This document shows positions 9,600 to 18,412 of a DNA stretch of 64,000 bases, piece after piece. The position numbers and the translations under genes were made by a program. Source of the DNA: CAXBBB01 sp963841855. GTDB taxonomy: Bacteria; Bacteroidota; Rhodothermia; Rhodothermales; BA12. The stretch lies in NCBI GenBank assembly GCA_963841855.1, contig CAWJEJ010000004.1, forward strand, positions 727,168 to 791,167, given 5' to 3'. Below the pieces are notes generated by a model. It saw nothing but the letters and a program-made list of their open reading frames with translations. It did no database searches and had not been told where the DNA came from. Position 1 is the stretch's first letter. Each line of letters begins with the position of its first letter.

Positions 9600-12500
9600 A
9601 TGCTATCATATAATAAAATTAACAACATTACTGGTTGGGTTGTATTCTTAATTGCCGCTGCAACTTATACATTAACCGTTGAGCCAACAGCCAGTTTTTG
9701 GGATTGTGGCGAATTCATTGCCGTTTCTTACAAATTAATGACCCCTCACCCTCCTGGTGCACCCTTGTTTTTGTTGATTGGTCGAATTTTCTCTTTGTTT
9801 GCAGGTGGCGAAGCTTTGTCTGCTGGTGCAAGTGAAAATGCTGCGTTTTGGGTGAACATGGTTTCTGCTATGTCTAGTGCGTTTACCATTTTATTCTTGT
9901 TTTGGTCGATTACATTAATTGGAAGAAAAATATTAAAAGTGGTTTACGAAGCACCAGCTGTAGGACAAACCATTGCTATTATGGGTTCTGGTATTGTTGG
10001 TGCTTTGGCTTACACGTATTCTGATTCATTTTGGTTTTCTTCTTCTGAAGCAGAAGTTTATGCCTTGTCTGCTTTCTTTACAGCTTTTGTTTTCTGGGCT
10101 ATTTTAAAATGGGATGTAAAAGCTGACAACGAAGGTTCTGACCGTTGGTTAATTCTAATCGCTTACATGGTTGGTTTATCTATCGGTGTTCACTTGTTGA
10201 ACTTGGTAACTATCCCAGCAATGGCATTTGTGTTTTATTACAGAAAATTCAAACCAAGTATTACGGGCGCTATCGCAACACTGGCTCTTAGTTCAGTTAT
10301 TCTTGTTGTTATTTTAGTGCTTATTATCCCAGGTATTCCAAGTATGGCTGGTTGGTTTGAAATCAAGTTTGTAAATGGATTAGGACTTCCTTTCAACTCT
10401 GGAATCATCTTTTTTGCCATCTTATTTGTTGGCGCAATCACTTATGGCATAATGTATTCTATCAAGCACAAAAAGCGTTGGTTGAACACCGCTCTTTTAA
10501 GCTTTGTCTTTATCTTAATCGGTTATTCAACTTATTTCTTAATCATCATACGTTCTAACTTCAACCCTCCGATTGATGAAAATGATCCTGAAGAAGTAAC
10601 TAAGTTCGTTTCTTACTTAAAGCGTGAGCAATATGGCGACAGACCATTATTCTACGGACCACAGTGGACTTCACAAGTAGGTCGTTCGCCAGAGTCGGGT
10701 CAGTATTATGAATATGGAGATCCTATTTATAAAAGAGGTGAAAAAGGGTATGAAATCTATGATTACAAAACGGAGTATTACTATCCTTCAAACCAAAAAA
10801 CACTTTTCCCACGAATGCATAGCAAGCAACCACACCATACACCTCAGTATGAAAGTTGGATGCGCGAACATGGCTACCGTTTTAAGGAAGGAAAGTTACC
10901 AACTGGTGCACAAAACATCCACTTTCTGTTCAATCAAACAAATCGGAAGTTTTACTGGCGTTATTTCCTCTGGAACTTTGTAGGTCGTGAAGGTGATATT
11001 CAAGACAGTGGGGTGTTATGGTTTACCAATGAGAAACTACCTGAATTAATTCAAAGTGCTGCACGCAACCAGTTCTTTGCTTTACCGTTAATTCTTGGAT
11101 TATTAGGTGTGGCCTTCTTAGGTGTTCGCGACAATAAAATATTACTGATTTTAGGGATGTTGTGGTTCTTTACTGGAGCAGCTATTATTCTCTACCTAAA
11201 CCCACCACCAATAGAACCACGAGAGCGAGATTATGCTTACGCAGGATCCTTTTATGCCTTTAGTTTCTTTATAGGCTTAGGTGTGTTAGCCTTGTATGAA
11301 TTGATTAAAGATTATATCAAAAACACGAAACTAGCTGCAGGTTTAGCAACGGTTATTGGTTTAGTTATTCCAATAATTATGGGTGCGCAAGGTTGGGACG
11401 ATCATGATCGATCTAGCCGTTATCACTCGGTTGATTCTGCGAAAAATTTATTAGCATCGTGTGCTCCTAACGCTATCCTATTTACTGGTGGAGACAATGA
11501 CACCTTCCCATTGTGGTATGTGCAAGAAGTTGAAGGTTTTAGAACTGACGTGCGGGTTTGTAACTTATCGTTATTGAATACCGACTGGTACATCGACCAA
11601 ATGAAACGTCAAGCTTATGATTCTGAGCCATTGCCAATTCGTTTTGAGAACAAGGATTATATCCAAGGAACTAACGACTACATTCAGTATTATAATCAGT
11701 CAAAAGAAGATAAAGCCATGAACTTAGAGGCTTATTTGAATGCTGTTGAAACTCGAAGCAGACAAATTGGTCAATATTCTAAAGTAGAAGAAATCGAGAA
11801 GTTCCAAACCGTACTTCCTTCTAAGCAAGTTTACATTGCTACAGATGCTGAACAAATTAAAAACTTTGACTTTGTTCCTGAGCAATTAAAGCCATTGGCT
11901 AAAAACACATTAGAGTGGAAACTGAACCGTGGTGGAGGTATTGACAAAAAAGACCTCATCATGTTAGACATGATTACCAACATCAACAAAGATGGCTGGA
12001 AACGTCCGATTTATTTCTCTACTACACTTTCATCTAGTAACTACATTGGTTTACGTGACCACATGGTGTTAGAAGGTTTAGCGTATCGTTTGTTGCCAAT
12101 TAAGCATGGCCGTTCACAAGGAATCGTGAATTCAGATGTGATGTATGACAACATGATGAACAACTTCTATTGGAGAGAGATGAATAATCCTAACATCTTC
12201 TACGATGAAAACTATAAACGATTTGTGTTTAATGCACGAATGCAGTACATGCAATTGGCTTTTGATTTAATTTCAAACAAGAACGATAAGGAAAAAGCGA
12301 AAAAAGTAATTCATAAAAGCTTAGAGGTAATGCCAGACAATGTGTTCCCACACGATTACATCGGAGCTCAGTTTGTAAGTTTATTGTTTGAAGTTGGTGA
12401 CAAAGAAACCGCTAAAACATTGGCTATGCAGATTGCACCAAGAACTAAAGAAATGTTGGATTATTATGTTAAAAATCGCAATACTTCTGGCGCTGATTTC

Positions 12501-12608
12501 CAACGTTATGCTTCAACACTTGGCACATTACAATCGGAATTAGAAACAAACGGAGAACAAGAAGAAGCCGCTAAGATAAAGTCTTGGATGGACGAGCTTT
12601 CTAACTAA
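9600..12608 (+). CDS. DUF2723 integral-membrane glycosyltransferase (GT117/TMEM260-like)
   Basis: An intact 1002-residue protein. The N-terminal half holds about ten to twelve hydrophobic helices and begins with the DUF2723 hallmark: VEPTASFWDCGEFIA (acidic residues in the first loop), then THPPGAPLF-like MTPHPPGAPLFLLIGR. Later come NPPPIEPRERDYAYAG and GGDNDTFPLWY, both conserved in the family. The C-terminal part is soluble with helical repeats, TPR-like in spacing. The human relative TMEM260 is a protein O-mannosyltransferase, so sugar transfer to exported proteins from a lipid-linked donor is a reasonable inference, not shown here. No linked partner gene is evident. Confidence 0.88.
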   Translation: MLSYNKINNITGWVVFLIAAATYTLTVEPTASFWDCGEFIAVSYKLMTPHPPGAPLFLLIGRIFSLFAGGEALSAGASENAAFWVNMVSAMSSAFTILFLFWSITLIGRKILKVVYEAPAVGQTIAIMGSGIVGALAYTYSDSFWFSSSEAEVYALSAFFTAFVFWAILKWDVKADNEGSDRWLILIAYMVGLSIGVHLLNLVTIPAMAFVFYYRKFKPSITGAIATLALSSVILVVILVLIIPGIPSMAGWFEIKFVNGLGLPFNSGIIFFAILFVGAITYGIMYSIKHKKRWLNTALLSFVFILIGYSTYFLIIIRSNFNPPIDENDPEEVTKFVSYLKREQYGDRPLFYGPQWTSQVGRSPESGQYYEYGDPIYKRGEKGYEIYDYKTEYYYPSNQKTLFPRMHSKQPHHTPQYESWMREHGYRFKEGKLPTGAQNIHFLFNQTNRKFYWRYFLWNFVGREGDIQDSGVLWFTNEKLPELIQSAARNQFFALPLILGLLGVAFLGVRDNKILLILGMLWFFTGAAIILYLNPPPIEPRERDYAYAGSFYAFSFFIGLGVLALYELIKDYIKNTKLAAGLATVIGLVIPIIMGAQGWDDHDRSSRYHSVDSAKNLLASCAPNAILFTGGDNDTFPLWYVQEVEGFRTDVRVCNLSLLNTDWYIDQMKRQAYDSEPLPIRFENKDYIQGTNDYIQYYNQSKEDKAMNLEAYLNAVETRSRQIGQYSKVEEIEKFQTVLPSKQVYIATDAEQIKNFDFVPEQLKPLAKNTLEWKLNRGGGIDKKDLIMLDMITNINKDGWKRPIYFSTTLSSSNYIGLRDHMVLEGLAYRLLPIKHGRSQGIVNSDVMYDNMMNNFYWREMNNPNIFYDENYKRFVFNARMQYMQLAFDLISNKNDKEKAKKVIHKSLEVMPDNVFPHDYIGAQFVSLLFEVGDKETAKTLAMQIAPRTKEMLDYYVKNRNTSGADFQRYASTLGTLQSELETNGEQEEAAKIKSWMDELSN

Positions 12609-12618
12609 TCAACTTATT

Positions 12619-12685
12619 CGTCATTCTGACCGTAGGGAAGAATCTTTCATTACCGCAGAGATTCTTCGTTTTACTCAGAATGACG
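12619..12685. repeat. REP-like imperfect palindrome (may also end transcription)
   Basis: CGTCATTCTGA and TCAGAATGACG form the outer arms and GAAGAATCT/AGATTCTTC the inner arms of one hairpin, followed by a T-run. A related right arm recurs at 33,892-33,918. It lies between the DUF2723 gene and rlmB, so it could act as a rho-independent terminator. Confidence 0.7.
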
Positions 12686-12711
12686 TTTTTATCTATTAAC
12701 CTCACACAACC

Positions 12712-13449
12712 TTGGAAACTACAGATTTCATATTCGGTACCCAGCCAGTTCTTGAAGCGCTTAAAGCAGGTAAAGAAGTAGAGAAAATACTACTACAACG
12801 TGATGTGAAAGCGAATGTGGTTTTTGACATTGTGCAGTTGGCTAAGGAATTAAAAATACCCATTAGCCACGTGCCTGGGGAAAAACTTAATCGCGTAACA
12901 CGTAAGAACCATCAAGGTGTTATTGCCTTCATGTCTTCTATCAACTATTCATCGTTGGATAATGTATTAGACAGTGCTTACAGACAAGGCCAAATGCCTT
13001 TGATTTTAGTCTTAGACCAGGTGACTGACGTTCGTAATTTTGGAGCAATAGCCCGAACAGCAGAATGCGCAGGAGTTCACGGAATTGTGATACCCGCAAA
13101 AGGTTCAGCCCAAATCAACAGTGATGCGATGAAAACTTCTGCCGGAGCACTGAATTATATTCCTGTTTGTCGGGTTGAATACCTAGACAAAACACTCGAT
13201 TTTCTAAAAGAAAGCGGTTTGCAGTTAGTCGGCTGTACTGAAAAGGCAGACAAAAATTTATATAGTTTTGACTTCACTACACCTGTGGCAATAATCATGG
13301 GAAGTGAAGAAAAAGGAATTTCATCGTCTTACTTAACAAAATGCGATGATAAAGTGTTGATACCAATGGTGGGTCAAGTTGGCTCCCTTAATGTGTCGGT
13401 ATCAGCAGCGCTTGTAGTTTATGAAGCTATAAGACAGCGAAATATCTAA
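12712..13449 (+). CDS. rlmB: 23S rRNA 2'-O-ribose methyltransferase, TrmH/SPOUT family
   Basis: A 245-residue SpoU/TrmH protein of standard length. The N-terminal substrate-binding domain starts IFGTQPVLEALKAG. The SPOUT catalytic domain shows motif 1 NFGAIARTAECAG near residues 107-119, motif 2 IIMGSEEKGIS near 197, and motif 3 SLNVSVSAALVVYEA near 226-240, which form the knotted SAM site. The family member RlmB methylates G2251 (E. coli numbering) of 23S rRNA; TrmH relatives modify tRNA G18. The IFGTQPVLEAL start favours RlmB. The start codon appears to be TTG at 12712, as no ATG precedes in frame. Confidence 0.86.
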   Translation: METTDFIFGTQPVLEALKAGKEVEKILLQRDVKANVVFDIVQLAKELKIPISHVPGEKLNRVTRKNHQGVIAFMSSINYSSLDNVLDSAYRQGQMPLILVLDQVTDVRNFGAIARTAECAGVHGIVIPAKGSAQINSDAMKTSAGALNYIPVCRVEYLDKTLDFLKESGLQLVGCTEKADKNLYSFDFTTPVAIIMGSEEKGISSSYLTKCDDKVLIPMVGQVGSLNVSVSAALVVYEAIRQRNI

Positions 13450-13496
13450 AAGAAGATTCGTAACTTGTGACACAGTTCATGTATTGAAAACACACT

Positions 13497-14722
13497 ATGT
13501 ACGGAATAAAAAATTACATCAACAGAGCGGCACTTTTTGCTAACAATAACCTGAGACCAGGGAAAAAAGAAGTTGGCAACACTTATGTTCTATGCCACTG
13601 ACCTTTGCGATTCTGGATGTAAACATTGCCTAATCTGGGCAAAAAGACCAGTGAAACATCTTCCTTTTGAAAAATTCAAAGAAATTATGCAATCGGACTG
13701 TGTGACAAAAAACACCATGATTGGTCTTGAAGGTGGCGAATTTTTACTTCACCCCGAATGGGATAAAATAATGGGTTGGCTCTCTGAAAACCACCCGAAC
13801 TTCGATTTGCTTTCTAACTGTTTAAAACCAGATGAAGCTATAGATGCAGTAAAGACGATTCCCTCCTAAACGTTTGTACATTTCTTTAGATGGCACAAAG
13901 GAGACCTACAAATACATGCGTGGGAAGGATGGTTACGACAGCGTATTAAAGGTAATTAAAGCCTGTAAAGACCTTGTGCCTATTTCTACGATGTTTACGC
14001 TTTCACCTTACAACAACTTCGATGACATGAAACACGTGGCCGAAATATGTAAGGAGCATGGTATAGATATGCGTGTAGGCGTGTATAACGACATTGCCTT
14101 TTTCGACACCGTTGAAAAAGCACACGAAACAGATATCGGATTAAAGAAAGACGAGACCGTTCTTCGATATAAAGATGTAAAAGATACCAAAGAAGCGATT
14201 TTAGAGAAAAATGTAGCGTTAAAAACAGCTGAGCGTACAGATATTAATGTTGTAAAACACGACCACCAGAAACTAGAAAACTATGACTTTAAAAGTCATA
14301 TCCCTAATGAGATTAAAGAGTTTGAAGAAAATTATGATTTCTTGGTTTTGTACGATGAATGGCGTAGAAAAAAGCTGAAATTAAATTGCTACAGTATCTT
14401 AGACAGTTTGGTGGTGCACCCTGATGGTAATGTGCCTATTTGCCAAAACTTGGATATCTCCTTAGGTAATGTAAACGACAACTCGTTAGATGATATCTTC
14501 AACGGAAAAGCAACACAGGCCATTCAAAAAGACCACGTACACAACTGCAACCAATGTTGGATTAACTTCCATAGAAAATATGATGTAGTTTTATACAGAA
14601 ACTTAGAAAAGTTCTTCCCGAAGAAAGCCATCGGAAAAATGTTTGGTTATTACCAATGGGAAGAAGATCGCAAAGCTACCTATAATGACTTCATGAATAG
14701 AATGGAGGAGGAATATGTTTAA
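13497..14722 (+). CDS. Radical SAM protein with SPASM-like C-terminus, frameshifted
   Basis: From ATG 13497 the frame runs to about 13570, shifts in a GGG-AAAAAA run, continues to 13869, and shifts again at the CCCTCC before 13874; together about 405 residues. The radical SAM cluster motif CDSGCKHC (Cx3Cx2C) sits near residue 40, followed by GLEGGEFLLHPEW and LYISLDGTKETYKYMRG. The C-terminal part has spaced cysteines (LNCYS, VPICQN, CNQCW) around HPDGNVP, as in SPASM-type auxiliary-cluster domains. Relatives mature peptides or modify proteins; no substrate peptide gene is visible next to it, unless the facing lipoprotein block matters. A strong terminator follows. Confidence 0.75.
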
Positions 14723-14760
14723 AAATTGGTTTGTGAGGTCACAAACCAAGCCGTTATATA

Positions 14761-14810
14761 AAAGGACGACATTGCTTGAAGCGATGCCGTCCTTTTTTTT
14801 ATAATTCAAT
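14761..14810. terminator. Bidirectional rho-independent terminator
   Basis: AAAGGACGACATTGC pairs with GCGATGCCGTCCTTT across a short loop, followed by a T-run on the plus side and preceded by A-rich sequence giving Ts on the minus side. It separates the radical SAM gene from the facing lipoprotein operon. Confidence 0.85.
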
Positions 14811-15219
14811 TTCAAAAACTTCTGTTTTTACAATTAGAATCACATTTTTTATCTCCGTTAATAATTACAGTATTGGTTTTGTAAACATCACAGCAATCGT
14901 CTTTTAGTCGTTTTATGCTAACAGAAACTTTGCTTTTAAGGTGTCATTGTAATGAATACTAAACTCACTTGTTTTATTGATGTTACATCAAAATCCATTT
15001 CATTCCATGAGGTTACTTGCAGGCTATATGAATCTCGATTCATTAGTAATGATTAAAAAGAATCAACAATGTTTCGAGATTCATAGTTTGTGATACTAAA
15101 TGAAACATTTACTCCTTCTTGACATGAAATATCCCGACATTCGTTTTGGCAAAAAACAGTAACACAGACAATAAAAAGAGATAGTTAAGTTTTAATGTGT
15201 CGTACATCAGTTTTTTCAT
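14809..15219 (-). pseudogene. Cysteine-rich lipoprotein paralogue 1 (last of the array), frameshifted
   Basis: Starts MKKLMYDTLKLNYLFLLSVL at 15219 with a signal anchor and, in a shifted frame, a lipobox-like Cys followed by QNECRDISCQEG. The middle is broken. The end reads SKVSVSIKRLKDDCC, DVYKTNTVIINGDKK, then CDSNCKNRSFEIEL before TAA at 14809-14811, after one further frame change. This C-terminal pattern (CCDVYK, C..NC.NR, aromatic-E-I) matches the paralogues at 16225-16650 and 19761-20198, so the gene belongs to that family. It ends at the bidirectional terminator. Confidence 0.55.
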
Positions 15220-15301
15220 TTGTTTCAAAAAGACTTGCGCCAGTTGGATGGTTTTAATGAAAAATTATTTGTTAGAATCAACAATGCACAATATCTAAAA
15301 A

Positions 15302-15706
15302 TTAGTCTATTAAATAAACTGAATCAAGTTTGCATTCACTCAAGCAAACATTTTTGTTATTTAAAGTAAGTATTACTACTGAATCATTTTCTGTTTCATA
15401 AAAGCAACGTAGCCTTAATGTATCTTCAATCAAAACGTCAATAGAGTCTCCCTTTAAGGCAATAGTATTATAGTAATTCTTTACTGAAAGTAATTCTTGT
15501 GATTTGCCTCCAAAAAAATAATGAATAACTCTAGTATTAATTCTATCGACATTATTCAATCGTTTTTCCTGAAAAGAAAATAAAACACTATGGGTTACAG
15601 AAGGATCCGATTCCAAACATTCATCTCTATCATCGCAGGAATTTTTTTTACAGCTTGAAAATAACACAAATAAACACACTAATGTTGATATAATTATCTT
15701 TCCCAT
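15302..15706 (-). CDS. Cysteine-rich lipoprotein paralogue 2
   Basis: An intact 134-residue protein: signal peptide MGKIIISTLVCLFVLFSS, then Cys19 (lipobox FSSC), a KKNSCDDRDEC motif, a strand-rich core, and a C-terminal NVCLSECKLDSVYLID. Only the N-terminal CDD.DEC motif and the general C..C-aromatic end link it to its neighbours; the central part is divergent. It starts 6 bp after the stop of paralogue 3. It should be anchored in a membrane on the periplasmic or outer face. Function unknown. Confidence 0.62.
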   Translation of the reverse strand: MGKIIISTLVCLFVLFSSCKKNSCDDRDECLESDPSVTHSVLFSFQEKRLNNVDRINTRVIHYFFGGKSQELLSVKNYYNTIALKGDSIDVLIEDTLRLRCFYETENDSVVILTLNNKNVCLSECKLDSVYLID

Positions 15707-15712
15707 TTCCTC

Positions 15713-16070
15713 TTAAATTTTGATTATTTTTTCTGTTTTAATTCTTAAGGGGGTCGAATTACAACATTCACCTTCTTCTGATTTTAAATTGAAAGACACA
15801 TCCGCCTTTAATGTATCATTATAAAATACAGAAATACTACCATTACCTTCTCCGTAAACATACACTTCAAATTGTCCTGTTCCTTTTGAAATAAATGGAC
15901 TAACCGATTTATTACGATATTTTAACTGTAATAAGGAATCCTGAATTTCCTCCTGCGAGTAATCCTTAACTTGAAAAACAAATTGGATATTCAGATGTAC
16001 AATCAATATCTCTGCATTCGTTATTACATGAACTCAACAAGGCAATTAAAAGCAAACAACTTAATTTCAT
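15713..16070 (-). CDS. Cysteine-rich lipoprotein paralogue 3 with a T9SS-like tail, one frameshift
   Basis: Reads MKLSCLLLIALLSSCNNEC from ATG 16070 (lipobox LSSC), then RDIDCTSEYP, then after one frame change near 15990 FVFQVKDYSQEEI and on to ISVFYNDTLKADVSF and LKSEEGECC. The family's usual ending is replaced by LRIKTEKIIKI, which nearly equals the last residues of the metalloprotease sorting domain (SRIKTEKIVKI). This looks like a junction left by unequal recombination within the array. Whether the tail still acts as a T9SS signal is doubtful, since the rest of the domain is missing. Confidence 0.58.
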
Positions 16071-16075
16071 TTTAA

Positions 16076-16165
16076 TCAAATTTTAATGATTTTTTCTGAA
16101 TAAACATTAGATGAAGTTTCTACCTTAATCACATACACCCCTGTTTTTAGATTTTTAGTATCCAT
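16076..16165 (-). pseudogene. Stranded T9SS type-A sorting-domain end
   Basis: Thirty codons read MDTKNLKTGVYVIKVETSSN and then VYSEKIIKI before TGA, the last two strands of a T9SS type-A C-terminal domain. There is no gene in front of it. The stop lies 5 bp before the start of lipoprotein paralogue 3, the same spacing as between the metalloprotease sorting domain and paralogue 4. Confidence 0.6.
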
Positions 16166-16224
16166 CTAGTACAAGTATAAAAGACTTGCACCAGTTGGAA
16201 TATTAAAATGAAAAGACACTTACA

Positions 16225-16650
16225 CTACGGTTCAATTTCATACACTTTGTTTTGATCACATGCTTCACAACGAAGTTCTCCATCAATTTTTAAATTCTCA
16301 AAGTAAAAATGATCACAACATTCTCCCTTTTCTGATTTCAATGAATATTGAATGTTTACCCGTTGTGTATCTACTATTATTATAACTAAGGAATCAATCA
16401 TTATGCGAGACAAAGACAAATAGAGTTGTGATCCAAAATTACTGGAAATCCTACTAGTGTCTATAGTATTTTCATTTAGATATTCAACTAGTAAAGCATC
16501 AGCAAATAATTTTTCTTCAGAAGTAAAATTGAAATCTAACATCAATGATGCAGCACCATTGCACTCATCACTATCATCACAGGGGTCTTTTTTACAGCTA
16601 AAAAATAACAATCCAGCGATTACTATTATCGAAAAACCTATCTTTTTCAT
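16225..16650 (-). CDS. Cysteine-rich lipoprotein paralogue 4
   Basis: An intact 141-residue protein. The signal peptide MKKIGFSIIVIAGLLFF ends in lipobox FFSC (Cys19), followed by KKDPCDDSDEC. The core is a series of predicted strands; the C-terminus reads LKSEKGECC, then IDGELRCEACDQNKVYEIEP. It is the best preserved representative of the array and defines the family: N-terminal C-x(n)-C..D.EC and C-terminal CC ... C..C.N.VYEI. The start lies 5 bp after the metalloprotease stop, so it is surely cotranscribed. I know of no named family that fits. Confidence 0.68.
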   Translation of the reverse strand: MKKIGFSIIVIAGLLFFSCKKDPCDDSDECNGAASLMLDFNFTSEEKLFADALLVEYLNENTIDTSRISSNFGSQLYLSLSRIMIDSLVIIIVDTQRVNIQYSLKSEKGECCDHFYFENLKIDGELRCEACDQNKVYEIEP

Positions 16651-16655
16651 TTATC

Positions 16656-18393
16656 CTAAATTTTGACTATTTTCTCTGTTTTAATTCTTGACGGAGTTTC
16701 TACTTTAAGTAAATACACACCTTTTCTGAGATGTTCTGTTTCAATCTTAATAAAAGATGTTTCCAAATTGTCTAAACTGAATACTTCCTTATTTTCTAAA
16801 TCATATATAGAAACAGATAGTATAGGTTCGTGAACCGCTGTGCCTATTTCCACATAATCTATTATTGGATTAGGCACTATCTCTACCGTTAAATTATATT
16901 TCGGTAGGTGAATACTTGTATTCTCATTTGTACTACTTCGAGTATTAAAATAAGGATCAGGATGAAAGCAAGAAGTAGTTACTGCTAAAATATTTGAACC
17001 TGTCCCAACCTTAAAACCTGGTTCTAGCTTAATCCGATTTACGGCTGTTATTACATGATATGTCCCAGTCGCAAAATCCTATTCACTGTTTTTTGGGATG
17101 GTAGTTCTGGGTGTTATAGGTAAAAAAAACCTAGTATTGATGTTACTGCTAATATACTGAGTGCATTTTGCCCATTCTGACGTCATGCTTGTCCCATCAG
17201 GAAACGAAACACCATAGGCTCCTGAGTGAAATGGTAGTCTATCTTTCCTTTCAGCATTAGTAGTTCCACCACTGAGTAGGACATAACAGTTCTATAGTTT
17301 GAACCAAGTTTCCCATAAGCTTGCTTACCATCTAAACCTCCAAACGTCCGTTCCCACCAATTGAATTCTTCCCGTTATGTTCTAAATTCAACATATGACC
17401 AATCTCATGAGCTACACCATATCCGCCTGTCTCTAAAGCCGAAGGATAACCCGCATTCATAAATTCATAAACTGTCATTCTTTTATCTACGTGAGCTCTT
17501 CCAGGGGTCCCTGTACTTGCATTTGTTAATAATACCGATGCATGTATATCATAAATTAAAGCATATCCAAAAGCTTCATCATAATATCCGTCTCCTAACT
17601 TAGTAAATCGATCAAAATCAGTGTCAAAATGATCCACACCAGCATCCCAACCAGCTTCATAAGCATAAGCTAACCGTGCTCGTACATTTAAACCGCTATT
17701 TATGTAGGTATCATTGATTGAATGAATAACCGAATGAAGATAAATCATTAAGTTTTCTCTATTCCATTGAAATCGGTTGCTCAACAATGTTGTTGAGTAG
17801 CCAATCATTACGTTATACACTCGCAAATTACCACAGGAATTGTTATAAGCCACTCGGTTGCTCGAACTTTCGAATGACTCTTTTACTCCATGACTATCAA
17901 ACTCTGGCAGTGTTCCACATTCTTCGTGTGTTTGTTCTTTACTTTCTAAAACTTCATAAAGAATATGCCTGCGGTTGGATATAGGCTCAAGTATAAAAGA
18001 GCCCTCTTTGGTATAAATATACCCTCTACACAACCCGTTTTTCTCCACAAAAGAAGCATATTCAAATGTTTTATCTTCAACATTTCCTTTTTGACCGCTC
18101 CACGAATTATATCCAGATTCCTTGTTAAAATATCCGTGATGTTTCTCTATTGTGAAATTCAACCCATTTGGCAAATCTATACTCAGTGTGTTTTCTTTTA
18201 AGATATTTGCTTCAACATCAACAACTTTCAAATTATTTATATCATGTTTATCAAAAATTTTCTTTTGATAGTTTGATAATTCTTTATCAGTTAAATAGGA
18301 ATAATTTCTAACCTCTTTTTTCACTAAACTATGTTGTGAAAAAGAACTTGAAAAAGTACTTACGAAAAGCAATAATGGAAATAAGTTTTTCAT
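16656..18393 (-). CDS. Secreted zinc metalloprotease (M12B/reprolysin-like) with T9SS sorting domain, frameshifted
   Basis: Signal peptide MKNLFPLLLFVSTFSSSFSQ, a propeptide-like region to about residue 190, then a protease domain with HEIGHMLNLEH (zinc ligands His, His, His; catalytic Glu) near residue 328. After frame changes between 16,878 and 17,332 come a three-stranded segment with AVNRIKLEPGFKVGTGSN, common before sorting domains in Bacteroidota exoproteins, and a type-A T9SS C-terminal domain: VEIVPNPIIDYVEIG ... LRKGVYLLKVETPSRIKTEK. Total about 580 residues. Export through T9SS to the surface is inferred. It follows the S74-type gene by 19 bp and precedes the lipoprotein array by 5 bp: one operon. 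Confidence 0.78.
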
Positions 18394-18412
18394 TATTATA
18401 AATTTAAAAATC

